In this document: positions 9,068-22,130 of the stretch, in pieces
Numbering within the stretch: the stretch's first letter is position 1
How the letters are laid out: the number at the start of each line of letters is the position of its first letter
Assembly (NCBI RefSeq): GCF_000518265.1
Contig: NZ_JADG01000008.1
Location: forward strand, 248,001-312,000
DNA: 64,000 nucleotides
Reading direction: 5' to 3'
Origin: Actinomadura oligospora ATCC 43269
Lineage (GTDB): Bacteria; Actinomycetota; Actinomycetes; Streptosporangiales; Streptosporangiaceae
The notes under the pieces: generated by a model
The model's database searches: none
Told to the model about the DNA's origin: nothing
What the model saw: only the letters and a program-made list of their open reading frames with translations
Program-made: the position numbers and the translations under genes

Positions 9068-9223
9068 ATGAGGGAGAACAGCCGCACCGAGGTCCGTCCG
9101 CGTCGCATCGTCCTGATCGGTGCACTGGTCGGGGCGGTCCTGGCGGCGGGCGTGCTACCGCCTCCGCCTAACCCCGTCCAGACGATCGCGCGGCAGGCCG
9201 TCGCGCGCCACGCACAGCCCTGA
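9068..9223 (+). CDS. Possible small membrane protein, 51 aa
   Basis: A short frame starting MRENSRTEVRPRR and continuing with one hydrophobic segment (IVLIGALVGAVLAAGVL) and a short Pro/Arg tail. The layout, a basic N-terminus then one helix, fits a small inner-membrane or exported peptide. It is followed directly by a hairpin. The ribosome site (GGTGG) is weak and I know no homologue, so this is tentative. Confidence 0.35.
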   Translation: MRENSRTEVRPRRIVLIGALVGAVLAAGVLPPPPNPVQTIARQAVARHAQP

Positions 9224-9253
9224 GCCGCCGTCCTCAGGCGGATCGGCGGCTCA
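9221..9253 (+). terminator. Hairpin after the small plus-strand gene
   Basis: TGAGCCGCCG at 9221-9230 pairs perfectly with 9244-9253; the first three bases are the stop codon of the small gene. No U-tract follows. Confidence 0.5.
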
Positions 9254-9323
9254 GCGGGAGTTATCCACAGGTTGGGGACCGGCTTTCGAACGGGGGCTCC
9301 GTCCGGCCAGGCTGGATCCCGAG

Positions 9324-9347
9324 CGGCCCGTCCGGGGGGACGGGCCG
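9324..9347 (-). terminator. Terminator hairpin of the MFS gene
   Basis: CGGCCCGTCC (9324-9333), loop GGGG, and GGACGGGCCG (9338-9347) form a perfect 10-bp stem beginning four bases past the stop of the transporter gene on the minus strand. Confidence 0.7.
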
Positions 9348-9351
9348 AGGC

Positions 9352-11151
9352 TCAGGACTTCCGGATGGGGGAGGGGTTCTCGGTGGGGATTTCGAAGGTC
9401 GCGATCCCGGCGGCGTCGGTCGCGCCCGCCGTCACGTTCCCGGCGATGGCGGTCGCCTTCGCGGTGGCCGCGGCGTCGTCGGCGACCGGGATGACACCGG
9501 TCGGTCGGGCGATGGTGCTGGCTGCCTCGCTGACCGCGTTGGTCATCTCGGCCACGTCGGTGTGGTCGGTCGCAACGGTGTCATCGGCCGACCTGGCGTC
9601 GGTGGCGGCAGCGGCGCCGGCGGTCGTGTCGTCGTTGGCCGCCACGGTGTCGTTGGCGGCGATGGTGTCGGTGGTGGCCGTGGTGTCGGCTGCGGGGGCG
9701 GTGCGGGACCGCATGACGAAGAGGGCGAGGACGGTCGCGGAGACGACCCCGGCCAGGCTGGCGAGGAACGTGGTGGCCATGGCCGTGGTGAAGGCGTCCC
9801 GGGCTTCGTGGATCAGGGAGGCGTCGCCGGTCCGGGCGGCGACGGCGAGGGCGTCGCCGATGGACTTGCGGGCCTGCTCCGGCGTGCCGTCGGGCATTGC
9901 CGCGCCGTAGGCGCTGGTGAGGACGGTGCCGAGCAGCGCGACGCCGAGGGCCGCGCCCGCCTGCTGGATGGTGTCGTTCAGGGCCGAGCCGACTCCGGCG
10001 TGCTCCTCGGGAACCGCGCCCATCAGCGCGCCGATGGTCGCGGGCATCGCCAGGCCGCTGCCGGCGCCCATGAGGAACAGGCCGACCGCGACCGTCCAGT
10101 AGCCGTCGCCGGGGGAGACGGTGGAGAGGGTCCCGAACCCGGCGGCGACGACCAGCAGGCCGGTGACGGCGGTGATCCGGTTGCCGAGCTTGCCGACCAT
10201 GCTCGCGCCGAGGCCGTTGAACAGCAGGGCCGCGACCGCGATGGGGATGAAGGAGAGGCCGGTCTTCATGGGCGAGTAACCGAGGACGAACTGCAGGTAC
10301 TGGGTGAGCGCGAGCAGCAGCCCGCCGTTGCCGATCTCGACCAGGGTGAGCGAGAGGCTGCCGCCGGCGAAGTCGCGGTCGCGGAACAGGCCCAGCGGGA
10401 CCATCGGCGACTCGACCTTGGTCTCCCAGACCACGAAGCCGACGAGGGCGGCCACGGCGAGGGCGCCGCCGACCAGGGTGTGCGCGTCCATGCCGTTCTT
10501 CGGGAACTCGATGATCGTCCAGACCAGGGCGACCATCCCGGTGGCCGACAGGACCATGCCCAGCGGGTCGGGCCTGCGCCACGGGCCCCGGGACTCCGGC
10601 ATCAGCGTGGCGGCGGCGACGATGGAGACGGCGGCGATCGGAACGTTGATCAGGAAGACCGCGCCCCACCAGAAGTGCGCGATCAGGACACCGCCGAGGA
10701 TCGGTCCGCCGACCAGGCCGACCATGGAGACGACGCCCCAGGCCGCCATCGCCTTCGGCCGCTCGTCCTCGTCGAACACCGTGATCAGGATGGACAGGGT
10801 GCTGGGCAGGATCAGCGCGCCGCCGACGCCCATCACCGCCCGCGCCGCGATCAGCATCCCCGGGGACTCGGCGAGCGTGCCCGCCAGCGAGGCGATCCCG
10901 AACAGCGCCAACCCGATGATCATCACCCGGCGCCGGCCGAAGCGGTCGGACAGGCTGCCCGCGGTGAGGAGGAGCCCGGCGAAGACCAGGATGTAGGAGT
11001 CCAGGATCCACTGGATGTCCTGCGCGCCGGCCCCGAGGTCCTCGGTGAGCGGCGGGATCGCCACGTTCAGCGCCATGTTGTCGACGACCAGGACCAGGGT
11101 GCTCAGGCAGAGCACCAGAAGGATCCACCAGCGTCGTGGACTGCGGTTCAT
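9352..11151 (-). CDS. MFS drug-efflux transporter (DHA2/EmrB-QacA type)
   Basis: 599 residues with about 14 hydrophobic segments, typical of the 14-TMS DHA2 subfamily of proton-driven exporters. Motif A is visible in the first cytoplasmic loop (GSLSDRFGRRRVMIIG) and motif C in TM5 (GVVSMVGLVGGPILGG). The first helix begins WWILLVLCLSTLVLVVDNMALNVAIPPL. ATG 11151 is preceded by GGGAGACGAG. The last ~110 residues form an odd hydrophilic tail of Ala/Thr/Asp repeats (TIAANDTVAANDDTT) that is not needed for the fold. Divergent from a TetR gene with a palindrome between them, it is likely a regulated antibiotic- or metabolite-efflux pump. Confidence 0.9.
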   Translation of the reverse strand: MNRSPRRWWILLVLCLSTLVLVVDNMALNVAIPPLTEDLGAGAQDIQWILDSYILVFAGLLLTAGSLSDRFGRRRVMIIGLALFGIASLAGTLAESPGMLIAARAVMGVGGALILPSTLSILITVFDEDERPKAMAAWGVVSMVGLVGGPILGGVLIAHFWWGAVFLINVPIAAVSIVAAATLMPESRGPWRRPDPLGMVLSATGMVALVWTIIEFPKNGMDAHTLVGGALAVAALVGFVVWETKVESPMVPLGLFRDRDFAGGSLSLTLVEIGNGGLLLALTQYLQFVLGYSPMKTGLSFIPIAVAALLFNGLGASMVGKLGNRITAVTGLLVVAAGFGTLSTVSPGDGYWTVAVGLFLMGAGSGLAMPATIGALMGAVPEEHAGVGSALNDTIQQAGAALGVALLGTVLTSAYGAAMPDGTPEQARKSIGDALAVAARTGDASLIHEARDAFTTAMATTFLASLAGVVSATVLALFVMRSRTAPAADTTATTDTIAANDTVAANDDTTAGAAAATDARSADDTVATDHTDVAEMTNAVSEAASTIARPTGVIPVADDAAATAKATAIAGNVTAGATDAAGIATFEIPTENPSPIRKS

Positions 11152-11168
11152 CTCGTCTCCCGGGGGGT

Positions 11169-11204
11169 GCGTACAGTGTTCGCGTCGTTGGGAACACTGT
11201 ACGC
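11169..11204. promoter_or_regulatory. TetR-type operator in the divergent promoter
   Basis: GCGTACAGTGTTC at 11169-11181 and its exact reverse complement at 11192-11204 are separated by 10 bases. The palindrome lies 18 bp upstream of the MFS start and about 70 bp before the TetR start. This is the usual arrangement for a TetR repressor that controls the pump and itself. Confidence 0.75.
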
Positions 11205-11274
11205 ATGCCGGAACGGTGTGCGCAAGTGGGTACGGCGTGCGCTAGACTGGACTCGATCCGAAAGGAGGCCGCAG

Positions 11275-12003
11275 ATGGCCGACGACCAGGTGATCTCCTC
11301 GGTCTGGGCACGTCCGGAGAAGAGCCGGAACGCCCGTCCGGCGCTGAGCCGGGAGCAGATCGTCGCCGAGGCGATCGGGCTTCTGGACGCCGAGGGGGTG
11401 GACGCGCTGAGCATGCGCAAGCTCGGCCAGGCCCTGAACGCGGGTGCGACGTCCCTCTACCGGCACGTCGCCAACAAGGACCAGCTGCTCGAGCTCGTGG
11501 TGGACGAGATCTACGGCGAGCTGCGCGTCCCCGCCCTCGACGACCCCGCCGAATGGCGGCAGGCCGTCAGGGCCCTCGCGCACGAGATGCGGCAGATGAT
11601 CCTGCGCCATCCGTGGATCGCGCCCATCCTCGGCCTGGTCGGCTCGTCCTACCTCGGCCCCAACGTCACGCGCCTGACCGACGAGATGCTCGGCCTGTTC
11701 GAGGACGCCGGCTTCGCGCTGGAGGAGGGCAACGGCGTCGTGAAGGCGCTGTTCGCCTACGTCATCGGCTGGACGACGTCCGAGGCCGCCTGGCTCCTGG
11801 CCCTCGCCCGCAGCGGCCAGACCGAGGAGGAGTGGCTGGACCAGATCCGCCCCGCCATGGAACATGCCATGGAGGCCCACCCCCGCCTGGCCAGGCTCTA
11901 CAAGGCCCAGCGCGAAGCCCGCCCCAACCTCAACATCCCCCAGGACGAGTTCGACTACGGCCTGGACCGCTTCCTGGCCGGCACAAACCCCACCCACCCC
12001 TAA
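11275..12003 (+). CDS. TetR/AcrR-family transcriptional regulator
   Basis: 242 residues. The N-terminal helix-turn-helix is LSREQIVAEAIGLLDAEGVDALSMRKLGQALNAGATSLYRHVANKDQLLE, a clear TetR pattern with the LYRHV recognition helix. The rest matches the TetR_C class of tetracycline-repressor-like ligand domains (ALAHEMRQMILRHPWIAPI; VIGWTTSEAAW). ATG 11275 follows an AAAGGAGG ribosome site. Its divergence from the efflux gene suggests it represses that gene until a ligand binds. It ends TNPTHP. Confidence 0.9.
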   Translation: MADDQVISSVWARPEKSRNARPALSREQIVAEAIGLLDAEGVDALSMRKLGQALNAGATSLYRHVANKDQLLELVVDEIYGELRVPALDDPAEWRQAVRALAHEMRQMILRHPWIAPILGLVGSSYLGPNVTRLTDEMLGLFEDAGFALEEGNGVVKALFAYVIGWTTSEAAWLLALARSGQTEEEWLDQIRPAMEHAMEAHPRLARLYKAQREARPNLNIPQDEFDYGLDRFLAGTNPTHP

Positions 12004-12352
12004 CCCACTCCGCCCCGCCCAACTCCGCCCAACTCCGGCCTTCCGTCCGGGCCTCCACCTCGGGGCCCAGGTGCCTGTGCGCGGTGTGCCTTCGGCCAGT
12101 GCGCTTTGCCCGGGGGCCTCGTGGGCGTGCCTGCCCGACCACTCCCACCTTGGCCGCTCCGCCCGGGTGCCCCTTCGCCCCGGCCCAGCTCCGGGAGGCC
12201 CCGCCTTCGGGTGCCTTGCCCGGCCTCCTTGGGCTTGGTGTTCTTGGTTGGCTGCGGTCGCGGGGGCGCCTCACCTTGGGAGGGGGAGTGGTAGCTTCCT
12301 TGGTGAAGTTGCTGCTTTTGGGAAGCTTTTCTGGGTGGGAGGGGTGGGGCTG
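12004..12352. other. Intergenic stretch, no supported gene
   Basis: About 350 bases between the TetR and MarR genes. The first half is very rich in C runs (repeated CAACTCCGCC), the second half becomes G-rich and ends in the ribosome site of the MarR gene. Open frames across it lack the local codon pattern. I see no clear terminator or promoter. Confidence 0.45.
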
Positions 12353-12796
12353 GTGGCTGGTGGGGATCCGTCGGCGGTTTATCAGCGGTACTTGAGTGCG
12401 CTGATGCTGCATGGGCAGGCGAGTGCGAAGGCCGTTGATCTGGGGGCCACGGATCTCTATGCCCTGAACATCCTCAAGTTGTTCGGGGCTTTGACGCCCG
12501 GGGAGCTGGGACGCCGGGCCGGGCTGACGACCGGGCCGACGACGCGGCTGGTCGATCGGCTGGAGCAGGCCGGGTACGTGCGGCGGGTGCCGGACGCGGA
12601 GGACCGGCGGAAGGTCATCGTCGAGCTGGTCGCGCAGCCGTCCGGGCTGGACGAGGCGCTCGCGCCGGTGCGGCAGCGGATCGGCGCGATCATCCAGGAC
12701 TACACGCCGGAGCAGCGGGCGCTGCTGTTCGACTACTTCGACCGCGCCGCCGACGCGTTCCAGGAAGCCACCGAGGAGCTCCGCGCCAAGCGCTGA
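12353..12796 (+). CDS. MarR-family transcriptional regulator
   Basis: 147 residues with the winged helix-turn-helix of MarR proteins: LNILKLFGALTPGELGRRAGLTTGPTTRLVDRLEQAGYVRRVPDAEDRRKVIVEL. The wing motif DxxDRR is intact. The family binds palindromic DNA as a dimer and usually responds to phenolic or oxidising ligands. GTG 12353 is chosen because GGAGGGG lies eight bases upstream; ATG 12404 is the next candidate but would cut helix 1. It converges on clpB, with a shared terminator between them. Confidence 0.8.
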   Translation: MAGGDPSAVYQRYLSALMLHGQASAKAVDLGATDLYALNILKLFGALTPGELGRRAGLTTGPTTRLVDRLEQAGYVRRVPDAEDRRKVIVELVAQPSGLDEALAPVRQRIGAIIQDYTPEQRALLFDYFDRAADAFQEATEELRAKR

Positions 12797-12893
12797 CCCC
12801 GCGCGTGGCCCGGGCGCGTAGACCAGGGAGCGCGCCACGCGTGGCCCGGGCGCGTTGCTGCCGGTGACGGCGAGGTTCTCGTCGTGGGTATGG

Positions 12894-12922
12894 GAAAGGG
12901 GGCGCTTGGGGCGCCCCCTTTC
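12894..12922. terminator. Bidirectional terminator between marR-type gene and clpB
   Basis: GAAAGGGGGCGC (12894-12905) pairs perfectly with 12911-12922 across a 5-nt loop, giving a 12-bp stem. It lies 7 bp past the clpB stop and about 100 bp past the MarR stop. Confidence 0.75.
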
Positions 12923-12928
12923 TTGGTG

Positions 12929-15529
<2,601 letters not shown>

Positions 15530-15543
15530 GTTCGGCTGTCCCC

Positions 15544-15993
15544 TCAGTGCTCCCGGCCCCGCTCGTGCCAGACGACCACGCCCGTCGCGCGGATGGGCAC
15601 GAGGTCTCCCCCGGGAGCGTCACCGGATTCACCGCGTCGGCGCTGCTGCGCGAGGCGCGCCGCGACCGCGCGGGTCGATTCGAGTTCGTTGGCGAGGTCC
15701 TGCAGGGTGTCGCGGGCGCGCTGGAGCTCGTCGCCGAGCCGCGCGTTCTCGCGCTGCAGTTCCAGGATGTGCTTGATGCCGGAGAGGTTGACGCCCTCCT
15801 CCTGCGAGAGCCGCTGGATCTCGCGGAGCGCGACGATGTCGCGCATGGAGTAGCGGCGTCCCCGGCCCTGGGTGCGGCCGGGGGACACCAGGCCCAGTCG
15901 GTCGTAGGTGCGCAGCGTCTGCGGGTGCAGTCCGGACAGCTGCGCCGCCACCGAGATCACATAGACCGGCGTGTCATCGCCGAAGGGGTCCAT
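15544..15993 (-). CDS. hspR: HspR, MerR-type repressor of the dnaK operon
   Basis: 149 residues. The MerR helix-turn-helix is [40 protein letters not shown]; the next ~40 residues form a coiled coil ([28 protein letters not shown]) with the long C-terminal tail typical of HspR. HspR binds HAIR sites and uses DnaK as co-repressor in Streptomyces (established). ATG 15993 is chosen over a longer open frame because its GGAGGAG site overlaps the dnaJ stop region and the protein then begins at the MerR fold. A HAIR sequence is present upstream of dnaK. Confidence 0.95.
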   Translation of the reverse strand: MDPFGDDTPVYVISVAAQLSGLHPQTLRTYDRLGLVSPGRTQGRGRRYSMRDIVALREIQRLSQEEGVNLSGIKHILELQRENARLGDELQRARDTLQDLANELESTRAVAARLAQQRRRGESGDAPGGDLVPIRATGVVVWHERGREH

Positions 15994-16000
15994 GGTGCAC

Positions 16001-17185
16001 CTACTCCTCCCCGGCCTGCTGGAGCAGTCCGCCGCGCAGGTCGTCGCCCTCACCGGACGACCGCAGCGACTCCAGCGCCGTGCGGGTCTGGTCGTCGAGC
16101 TTGCCCGGCACCTGGACGTCCACCGTGACCAGCAGGTCGCCCTTGGTGCCGTCGCGCCGTGCCGCGCCGCGTCCGCGCACCCGGAACGTCCGCCCGTTGG
16201 GCGTGCCCTCCGGGACGCGCAGGGTGACCGGCTGTCCCTGGAAGGTCGGCACCCTGATCTCCGCGCCGAGCGCGGCCTCGGGGAAGGTCACCGGGACGGT
16301 CAGGGTGAGGTTGTCGCCGCTGCGGCCGAACACCTTGTGCGGCGTGACCTTGATGTTCACGTACAGGTCGCCCGCGGGGCCGCCGTTCTCGCCGGGCGCG
16401 CCCTTGCCCTTGAGGCGGATCTTCTGCCCGTCGGCGACGCCCGCCGGGATGCGGGCCTGGATGGTGCGGGTGCCGGTCGCGCGTCCGCTGCCGCTGCAGG
16501 TCGGGCACGGGTCGTCGACGACCAGGCCGCGTCCGCGGCAGATGTGGCAGGGCTCGCTGAACCCGAAGTTGCCGAGGTTGCGGGTCTCCTGCCCGGTGCC
16601 CTCGCAGTTGGGGCACACCCGCGGGACGGTGCCGGCCTTCGCGCCGGTGCCGTGGCAGGTGGGACAGGCCGCCTCGCTGGTCAGCTTCAGCGGCACGGTC
16701 ACGCCGTTCATGGCGCGGCCGAACGGCAGCGTCACCTCGGTCTCGACGTCGGCGCCGCGCCGGGCCCGCCGTGCGGACGTGCCGGTGCGGGTGCCGCCGC
16801 GGTTGAACAGGCCGCCGAACAGGTCGCCTATGCGCTCGCCGGCGCCGTGCGTCCCGGCGCCGCCCGGCGTCGGGCCGCCCTGCCCGAAGAGGTCCCCCAG
16901 GTCGAAACCGAAGCCGCCGCCCTGCCCGCCGCCGGCGCCCCGGAACCCGCTCGGCATCGAGCGGACCTGGTCGTACTCCTTGCGGCGCTGCTCGTCCGAC
17001 AGGACGCTGTTCGCCTCGGAGACCTCCTTGAAGCGGTCCTCGGCGTCGGCGTCGCCCTTGTTGCGGTCCGGGTGGTACTGCTGGGCGAGCTTGCGGTACG
17101 CCTTCTTGATCTCGTCCTGCGAGGCTGTCTTCGAGACACCGAGGACCTTGTAGTAGTCCTTCTCGAGGTAGTCCTTGGTGCTCAC
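16001..17185 (-). CDS. dnaJ: DnaJ co-chaperone (Hsp40, type I)
   Basis: 394 residues with every type I part: J domain with HPD (AQQYHPDRNKG), a Gly/Phe-rich linker (GFGFDLGDLFGQGG), four CxxCxGxG zinc motifs (CPTCHGTG, CPNCEGTG, CHICRGRG, CPTCSGSG) and C-terminal peptide-binding domains. DnaJ delivers unfolded substrates to DnaK and stimulates its ATPase. This is the dnaJ1 copy of the operon, which in actinobacteria starts STKDYLEKDYYKVLGV. The stop is 7 bp before the hspR start. Confidence 0.96.
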   Translation of the reverse strand: MSTKDYLEKDYYKVLGVSKTASQDEIKKAYRKLAQQYHPDRNKGDADAEDRFKEVSEANSVLSDEQRRKEYDQVRSMPSGFRGAGGGQGGGFGFDLGDLFGQGGPTPGGAGTHGAGERIGDLFGGLFNRGGTRTGTSARRARRGADVETEVTLPFGRAMNGVTVPLKLTSEAACPTCHGTGAKAGTVPRVCPNCEGTGQETRNLGNFGFSEPCHICRGRGLVVDDPCPTCSGSGRATGTRTIQARIPAGVADGQKIRLKGKGAPGENGGPAGDLYVNIKVTPHKVFGRSGDNLTLTVPVTFPEAALGAEIRVPTFQGQPVTLRVPEGTPNGRTFRVRGRGAARRDGTKGDLLVTVDVQVPGKLDDQTRTALESLRSSGEGDDLRGGLLQQAGEE

Positions 17186-17304
17186 AGATCCTCGCCTTCC
17201 GCGTCTTCCTCTGTCTGCTGCCGGTGGTGCCCCGGGCCGTCCCGCGCCCCGCGCTGGGGGAGGACGGCCCGGAACGGATCTTGCCGATCGGCCCGCGGGG
17301 ACCG

Positions 17305-17915
17305 CTACTCGGGGCGGTCGTTCTCCGCCTCGGCGGCCTCGTCGCCGTCCTGCGGCTCGGCGACCGCGACCCGTGCGGGACGCAGCACGCGCTCGCCGAT
17401 CCGGTAGCCCGGCTGGAGGACGTCCGCGACGCTGGTCTCGGTGACCTCGGCCGAGTAGGCGTGCATCAGCGCCTCGTGCACCGTCGGGTCGAACGGCTCG
17501 CCCTTCTCGCCGAAGCGCTCCAGGCCGAGCTTGCCCGTCGCCCCCTCCAGCGCCTCGGCGACCGACTTGAACCCACCGTTCAGCTCGTTGTGTTCGCGAG
17601 CCCGGCCGATGTCGTCCAGCACCGGCAGCAGCTCGGCGAGCACGCTCGCGAGCGCCTGCTCGCGGACCGCGACGCGGTCGCGCTCGACGCGCTTGCGGTA
17701 GTTGTCGTACTCGGCCTTCAGCCGCTGCAGGTCGGCGGTGCGCTCGGCCAGCTGCTGCTTGAACGCGGCGGCCTCTCCGCTCTCCGCCTCGGCGGGGGCC
17801 CCGGGGGCGGGGGCGGACGTCTCGTCCGCCCCCGCCTTCCGGACCTTGCCCGTCTCCGGGTCGATGCGCCGCCGGTCGCGGATCACCGGGCCGTCGTGTT
17901 CCTCACGGGGTGAGG

Positions 17916-17919
<4 letters not shown>
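17305..17919 (-). CDS. grpE: GrpE nucleotide-exchange factor
   Basis: 204 residues. After a variable N-terminus comes the long coiled coil ([30 protein letters not shown]) and the C-terminal beta domain ([39 protein letters not shown]), which is the GrpE signature. It releases ADP from DnaK. The GTG start overlaps the dnaK stop by four bases (GTGA), so translation is coupled. A 119-bp gap without a gene separates it from dnaJ. Confidence 0.96.
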
Positions 17920-19772
<1,853 letters not shown>

Positions 19773-19894
19773 GTCTCGTCCTCCGTGGATCTTGCTAGCC
19801 GTTCGCCGGAGCGGCGGGCCCGGGGGGCCTCGCGTCCGGCGTCAGTCTTCCGCTGTGTGTCAGAGTGCCGCCCCGAGGATCTCTTGTCAAATGA

Positions 19895-19915
19895 CTTGAG
19901 TCGAGGAGACTCAAC
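19895..19915. promoter_or_regulatory. HAIR operator (HspR-binding site) upstream of dnaK
   Basis: CTTGAGT (19895-19901), seven bases, then ACTCAAC (19909-19915): this matches the HAIR consensus CTTGAGT-N7-ACTCAAG at 13 of 14 fixed positions. It lies about 125 bp before the dnaK start and should overlap its promoter. In Streptomyces HspR with DnaK represses from such sites (established); its use here is inferred. The rest of 19773-20130 holds no gene and must also contain the promoter of the divergent sigma gene. Confidence 0.9.
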
Positions 19916-20130
19916 TTTGCTGACGTCTCAATGAACAGGACGCTTGAGCCCCCTATTCCCGTTCCCAGACTCAGGGTTTCCCGGGGACGAACCCTCCTCG
20001 AGGAGGAGCGGATCCCCTGCCCCGGGAGGACGGGGCCGGGGGAGAAGGCCGGGGTGGAGCGGCCGTGAAAGGCTCCCGGGGCTTCGGGTGATACAGGACG
20101 ACCGCCACCCGCGCCACGGAAAGGCCCCAC

Positions 20131-20733
20131 ATGACAAGGGAGTCCCTCGTCGCCCCTCCCCGGGGCGACGACTCGGCCTTGCTGACGTCGTCCAGGACGC
20201 ATCCGGAACGTTTCGGCGCGATCTTCGACGCCTACCACGCGGAGATCCACGGCTACGCGGCCCGCCGCCTCGGCGCGGACGCCGCCGCGGACGTCGCGTC
20301 GCAGACGTTCCTGGAGGCGTTCCGGGTGCGGCACCGCTACGACCCGTCCCGGGCGACCGTCCGGACCTGGCTCTACGGCATCGCCACCAACCTGGTGGGC
20401 AAGCAGCGCCGCTCCGAGGTGCGCGCGCTGCGGGCCCGCGCGAGGCTCGGCCCCGACCGGGACGCCGAGGGGCACGCCGACCGCGTCGACCTCGCGGTGG
20501 ACGCCGCCGGGCTGCGCGGCACGCTGGCCGCGGCGCTCGCCGACCTGTCGGACGGCGACCGGGACGTGCTGCTGCTGGTCGCGCTCGCCGACCTCAGCCA
20601 CCAGGAGGTCGCGGCGGCGCTGGAGATCCCGTACGGAACCGTCGGCTCACGGCTGAACCGGGCTCGAAGAAAACTGCGCGAGGCGCTCGGCGGGACCAAT
20701 CCGATGCACACTCAGGAGGAAGACCATGGATGA
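20131..20733 (+). CDS. ECF sigma factor, copy 1
   Basis: 200 residues. Region 2: FGAIFDAYHAEIHGYAARRLGADAAADVASQTFLEAFR; region 4: LSDGDRDVLLLVALADLSHQEVAAALEIPYGTVGSRLNRARRKLRE. No C-terminal extension. It overlaps the following CU044_5270-type gene by 8 bp, so the pair is translationally coupled. First of three such pairs in 5.6 kb. The partner has a membrane anchor and may control the sigma factor, but it lacks a ZAS zinc motif, so that role is inference from pairing. ATG 20131 gives the usual short N-terminus. Confidence 0.9.
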   Translation: MTRESLVAPPRGDDSALLTSSRTHPERFGAIFDAYHAEIHGYAARRLGADAAADVASQTFLEAFRVRHRYDPSRATVRTWLYGIATNLVGKQRRSEVRALRARARLGPDRDAEGHADRVDLAVDAAGLRGTLAAALADLSDGDRDVLLLVALADLSHQEVAAALEIPYGTVGSRLNRARRKLREALGGTNPMHTQEEDHG

Positions 20734-21955
20734 GATCCGGATGGTCCGCGACGGCTACGGTTCGCCCCGTCCGCCGACGAAGGACGAGACGGCCACGGCC
20801 CGGATGCAACTCGCGGCGCTGATCGCGGCCGAGCGGACCGACACCGCGCCCGCCCCGGCCCCCGCCCCCGCGCCGCGCCGCCGCCTGTTCGGCGGCTGGC
20901 GGCTCAAGCTCGGCGTCGGCCTGCTCGCCGCCGGAACGGCCGCCGCGGCCGTCATCGTCGTGACCGGCCAGGACGACGGCCCGTCCGGCAGGACCACCCC
21001 GCCCGTCGCGATGGGCGAGGGCGACTTCACGCAGGTCGCCGCGAAGGCGGAACTGGCGCCGACCGGCAAGTACTGGGCCTCGGACGAGATCAGCGGCGCG
21101 CTGTACGTGATACGGCCGAAGAGCGGCCCCTACGCGATCTTCGGCGCGCAGTCCGAGTTCCACACCTCCACCACCACAGGCGAGAAGGGCGGCACGACCT
21201 ACAACACCCGCGACCTGCCCGCCCGCCCGGCGACGCCGGAGGACGCGGCGGCGTGGAAGCGCGCGGGTTCGCCGTCCTCCTTCAAGGTCTGGTCGAACGA
21301 CCACTACTGGACCTACACCACCAAGGCGGGCTCCTGGGGTGAAGGGGAGTCCGACGCCGTGAAGGACGGGAAGTTCTACGGCCCCGGCGGAACGCTGCTG
21401 ACGAAGGACGACTTCGCCACGCTGCCGACCGACCCGTCCGCCCTCGCGAAGGCGTTCTTCTCCTACGAGGGATGGGGTGGGCACCCGGTGGCCCCCTTCC
21501 TCAAGGAGAAGTTCAAGGTGAAGCCGGGGATGAAGAACATGACCCCGCGGATGAAGCTGGTGGAGACAGGACGCGCCCTCAGGAACATGCCGCTGCCGCC
21601 CAAGGTGCGCGCCGGGCTCATGCGCGCGCTCGCCGCCCAGCCGGGAATCCAGACGGTGAAGGGCGCCGTGGATCCGGCCGGCCGCAAGGGCATCGCCCTC
21701 GCGATCGCACCGGAACGCATCACCCGGACGGCCGAGTACGGCACGCCGAAGGCCGAGCAGGGCGCCTTCAGCGAGCGGACCGAGCTCGTCTTCGACCCGA
21801 AGACGGGTGAGCTCCTCGCCGAGCAGACCGTCCTCACGACACCCGGCGGCGCGTACGCCCAGCTCAAGCCGGGCGCGGTCCTGAACTACTGGATCCTGCG
21901 CCAGGCCGGCTGGACGGACACCAAGCCGAAGCCCCCGGCCCAGCTGCCCTCCTGA
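20726..21955 (+). CDS. CU044_5270-type membrane-anchored protein, copy 1
   Basis: 409 residues. A ~50-residue cytoplasmic N-terminus and a Pro/Ala spacer lead to one membrane helix (LKLGVGLLAAGTAAAAVIVV, ~residues 53-72), then a large outside domain. Blocks shared with copy 2: SGPYAIFGAQSE, RPATPEDAAAWKRAGSPSSF, WSNDHY, PLPPKVRAGLMRALAAQPGI and a final YWILRQAGWTDTKP. Such proteins are regularly encoded after ECF sigma genes in actinomycetes; the biochemical role is unknown. A CAGGAGGA site precedes ATG 20726. Confidence 0.8.
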   Translation: MDEIRMVRDGYGSPRPPTKDETATARMQLAALIAAERTDTAPAPAPAPAPRRRLFGGWRLKLGVGLLAAGTAAAAVIVVTGQDDGPSGRTTPPVAMGEGDFTQVAAKAELAPTGKYWASDEISGALYVIRPKSGPYAIFGAQSEFHTSTTTGEKGGTTYNTRDLPARPATPEDAAAWKRAGSPSSFKVWSNDHYWTYTTKAGSWGEGESDAVKDGKFYGPGGTLLTKDDFATLPTDPSALAKAFFSYEGWGGHPVAPFLKEKFKVKPGMKNMTPRMKLVETGRALRNMPLPPKVRAGLMRALAAQPGIQTVKGAVDPAGRKGIALAIAPERITRTAEYGTPKAEQGAFSERTELVFDPKTGELLAEQTVLTTPGGAYAQLKPGAVLNYWILRQAGWTDTKPKPPAQLPS

Positions 21956-21987
21956 CGCCGCTGCCCTTCTAGCGACCGTCCCCGATC

Positions 21988-22018
21988 CGTGCCCCGCGTG
22001 CTGATGCCGCGGGGCACG
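21988..22018 (+). terminator. Terminator after sigma pair 1
   Basis: CGTGCCCCGCG (21988-21998) pairs perfectly with 22008-22018, followed by TCCTTTC. It closes the first sigma/partner unit. Confidence 0.75.
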
Positions 22019-22130
22019 TCCTTTCACCTGCCTCTTTCTCGCGCGCGCATGAGAAGTTCTCGATCGCGCCGAAAGTGACCCGGTCCACCGGCGGATACCT
22101 AGTGACACCGACCGGAAGGACCCCCATGTC

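Noticed and set aside
9562..12003. A very long plus-strand open frame (over 800 codons) running through the MFS gene
   Set aside because: It is the GC-driven shadow of the minus-strand transporter; its upstream part is rich in Gly/Asp/Arg with no domain. Only the in-frame TetR gene from 11275 is real.
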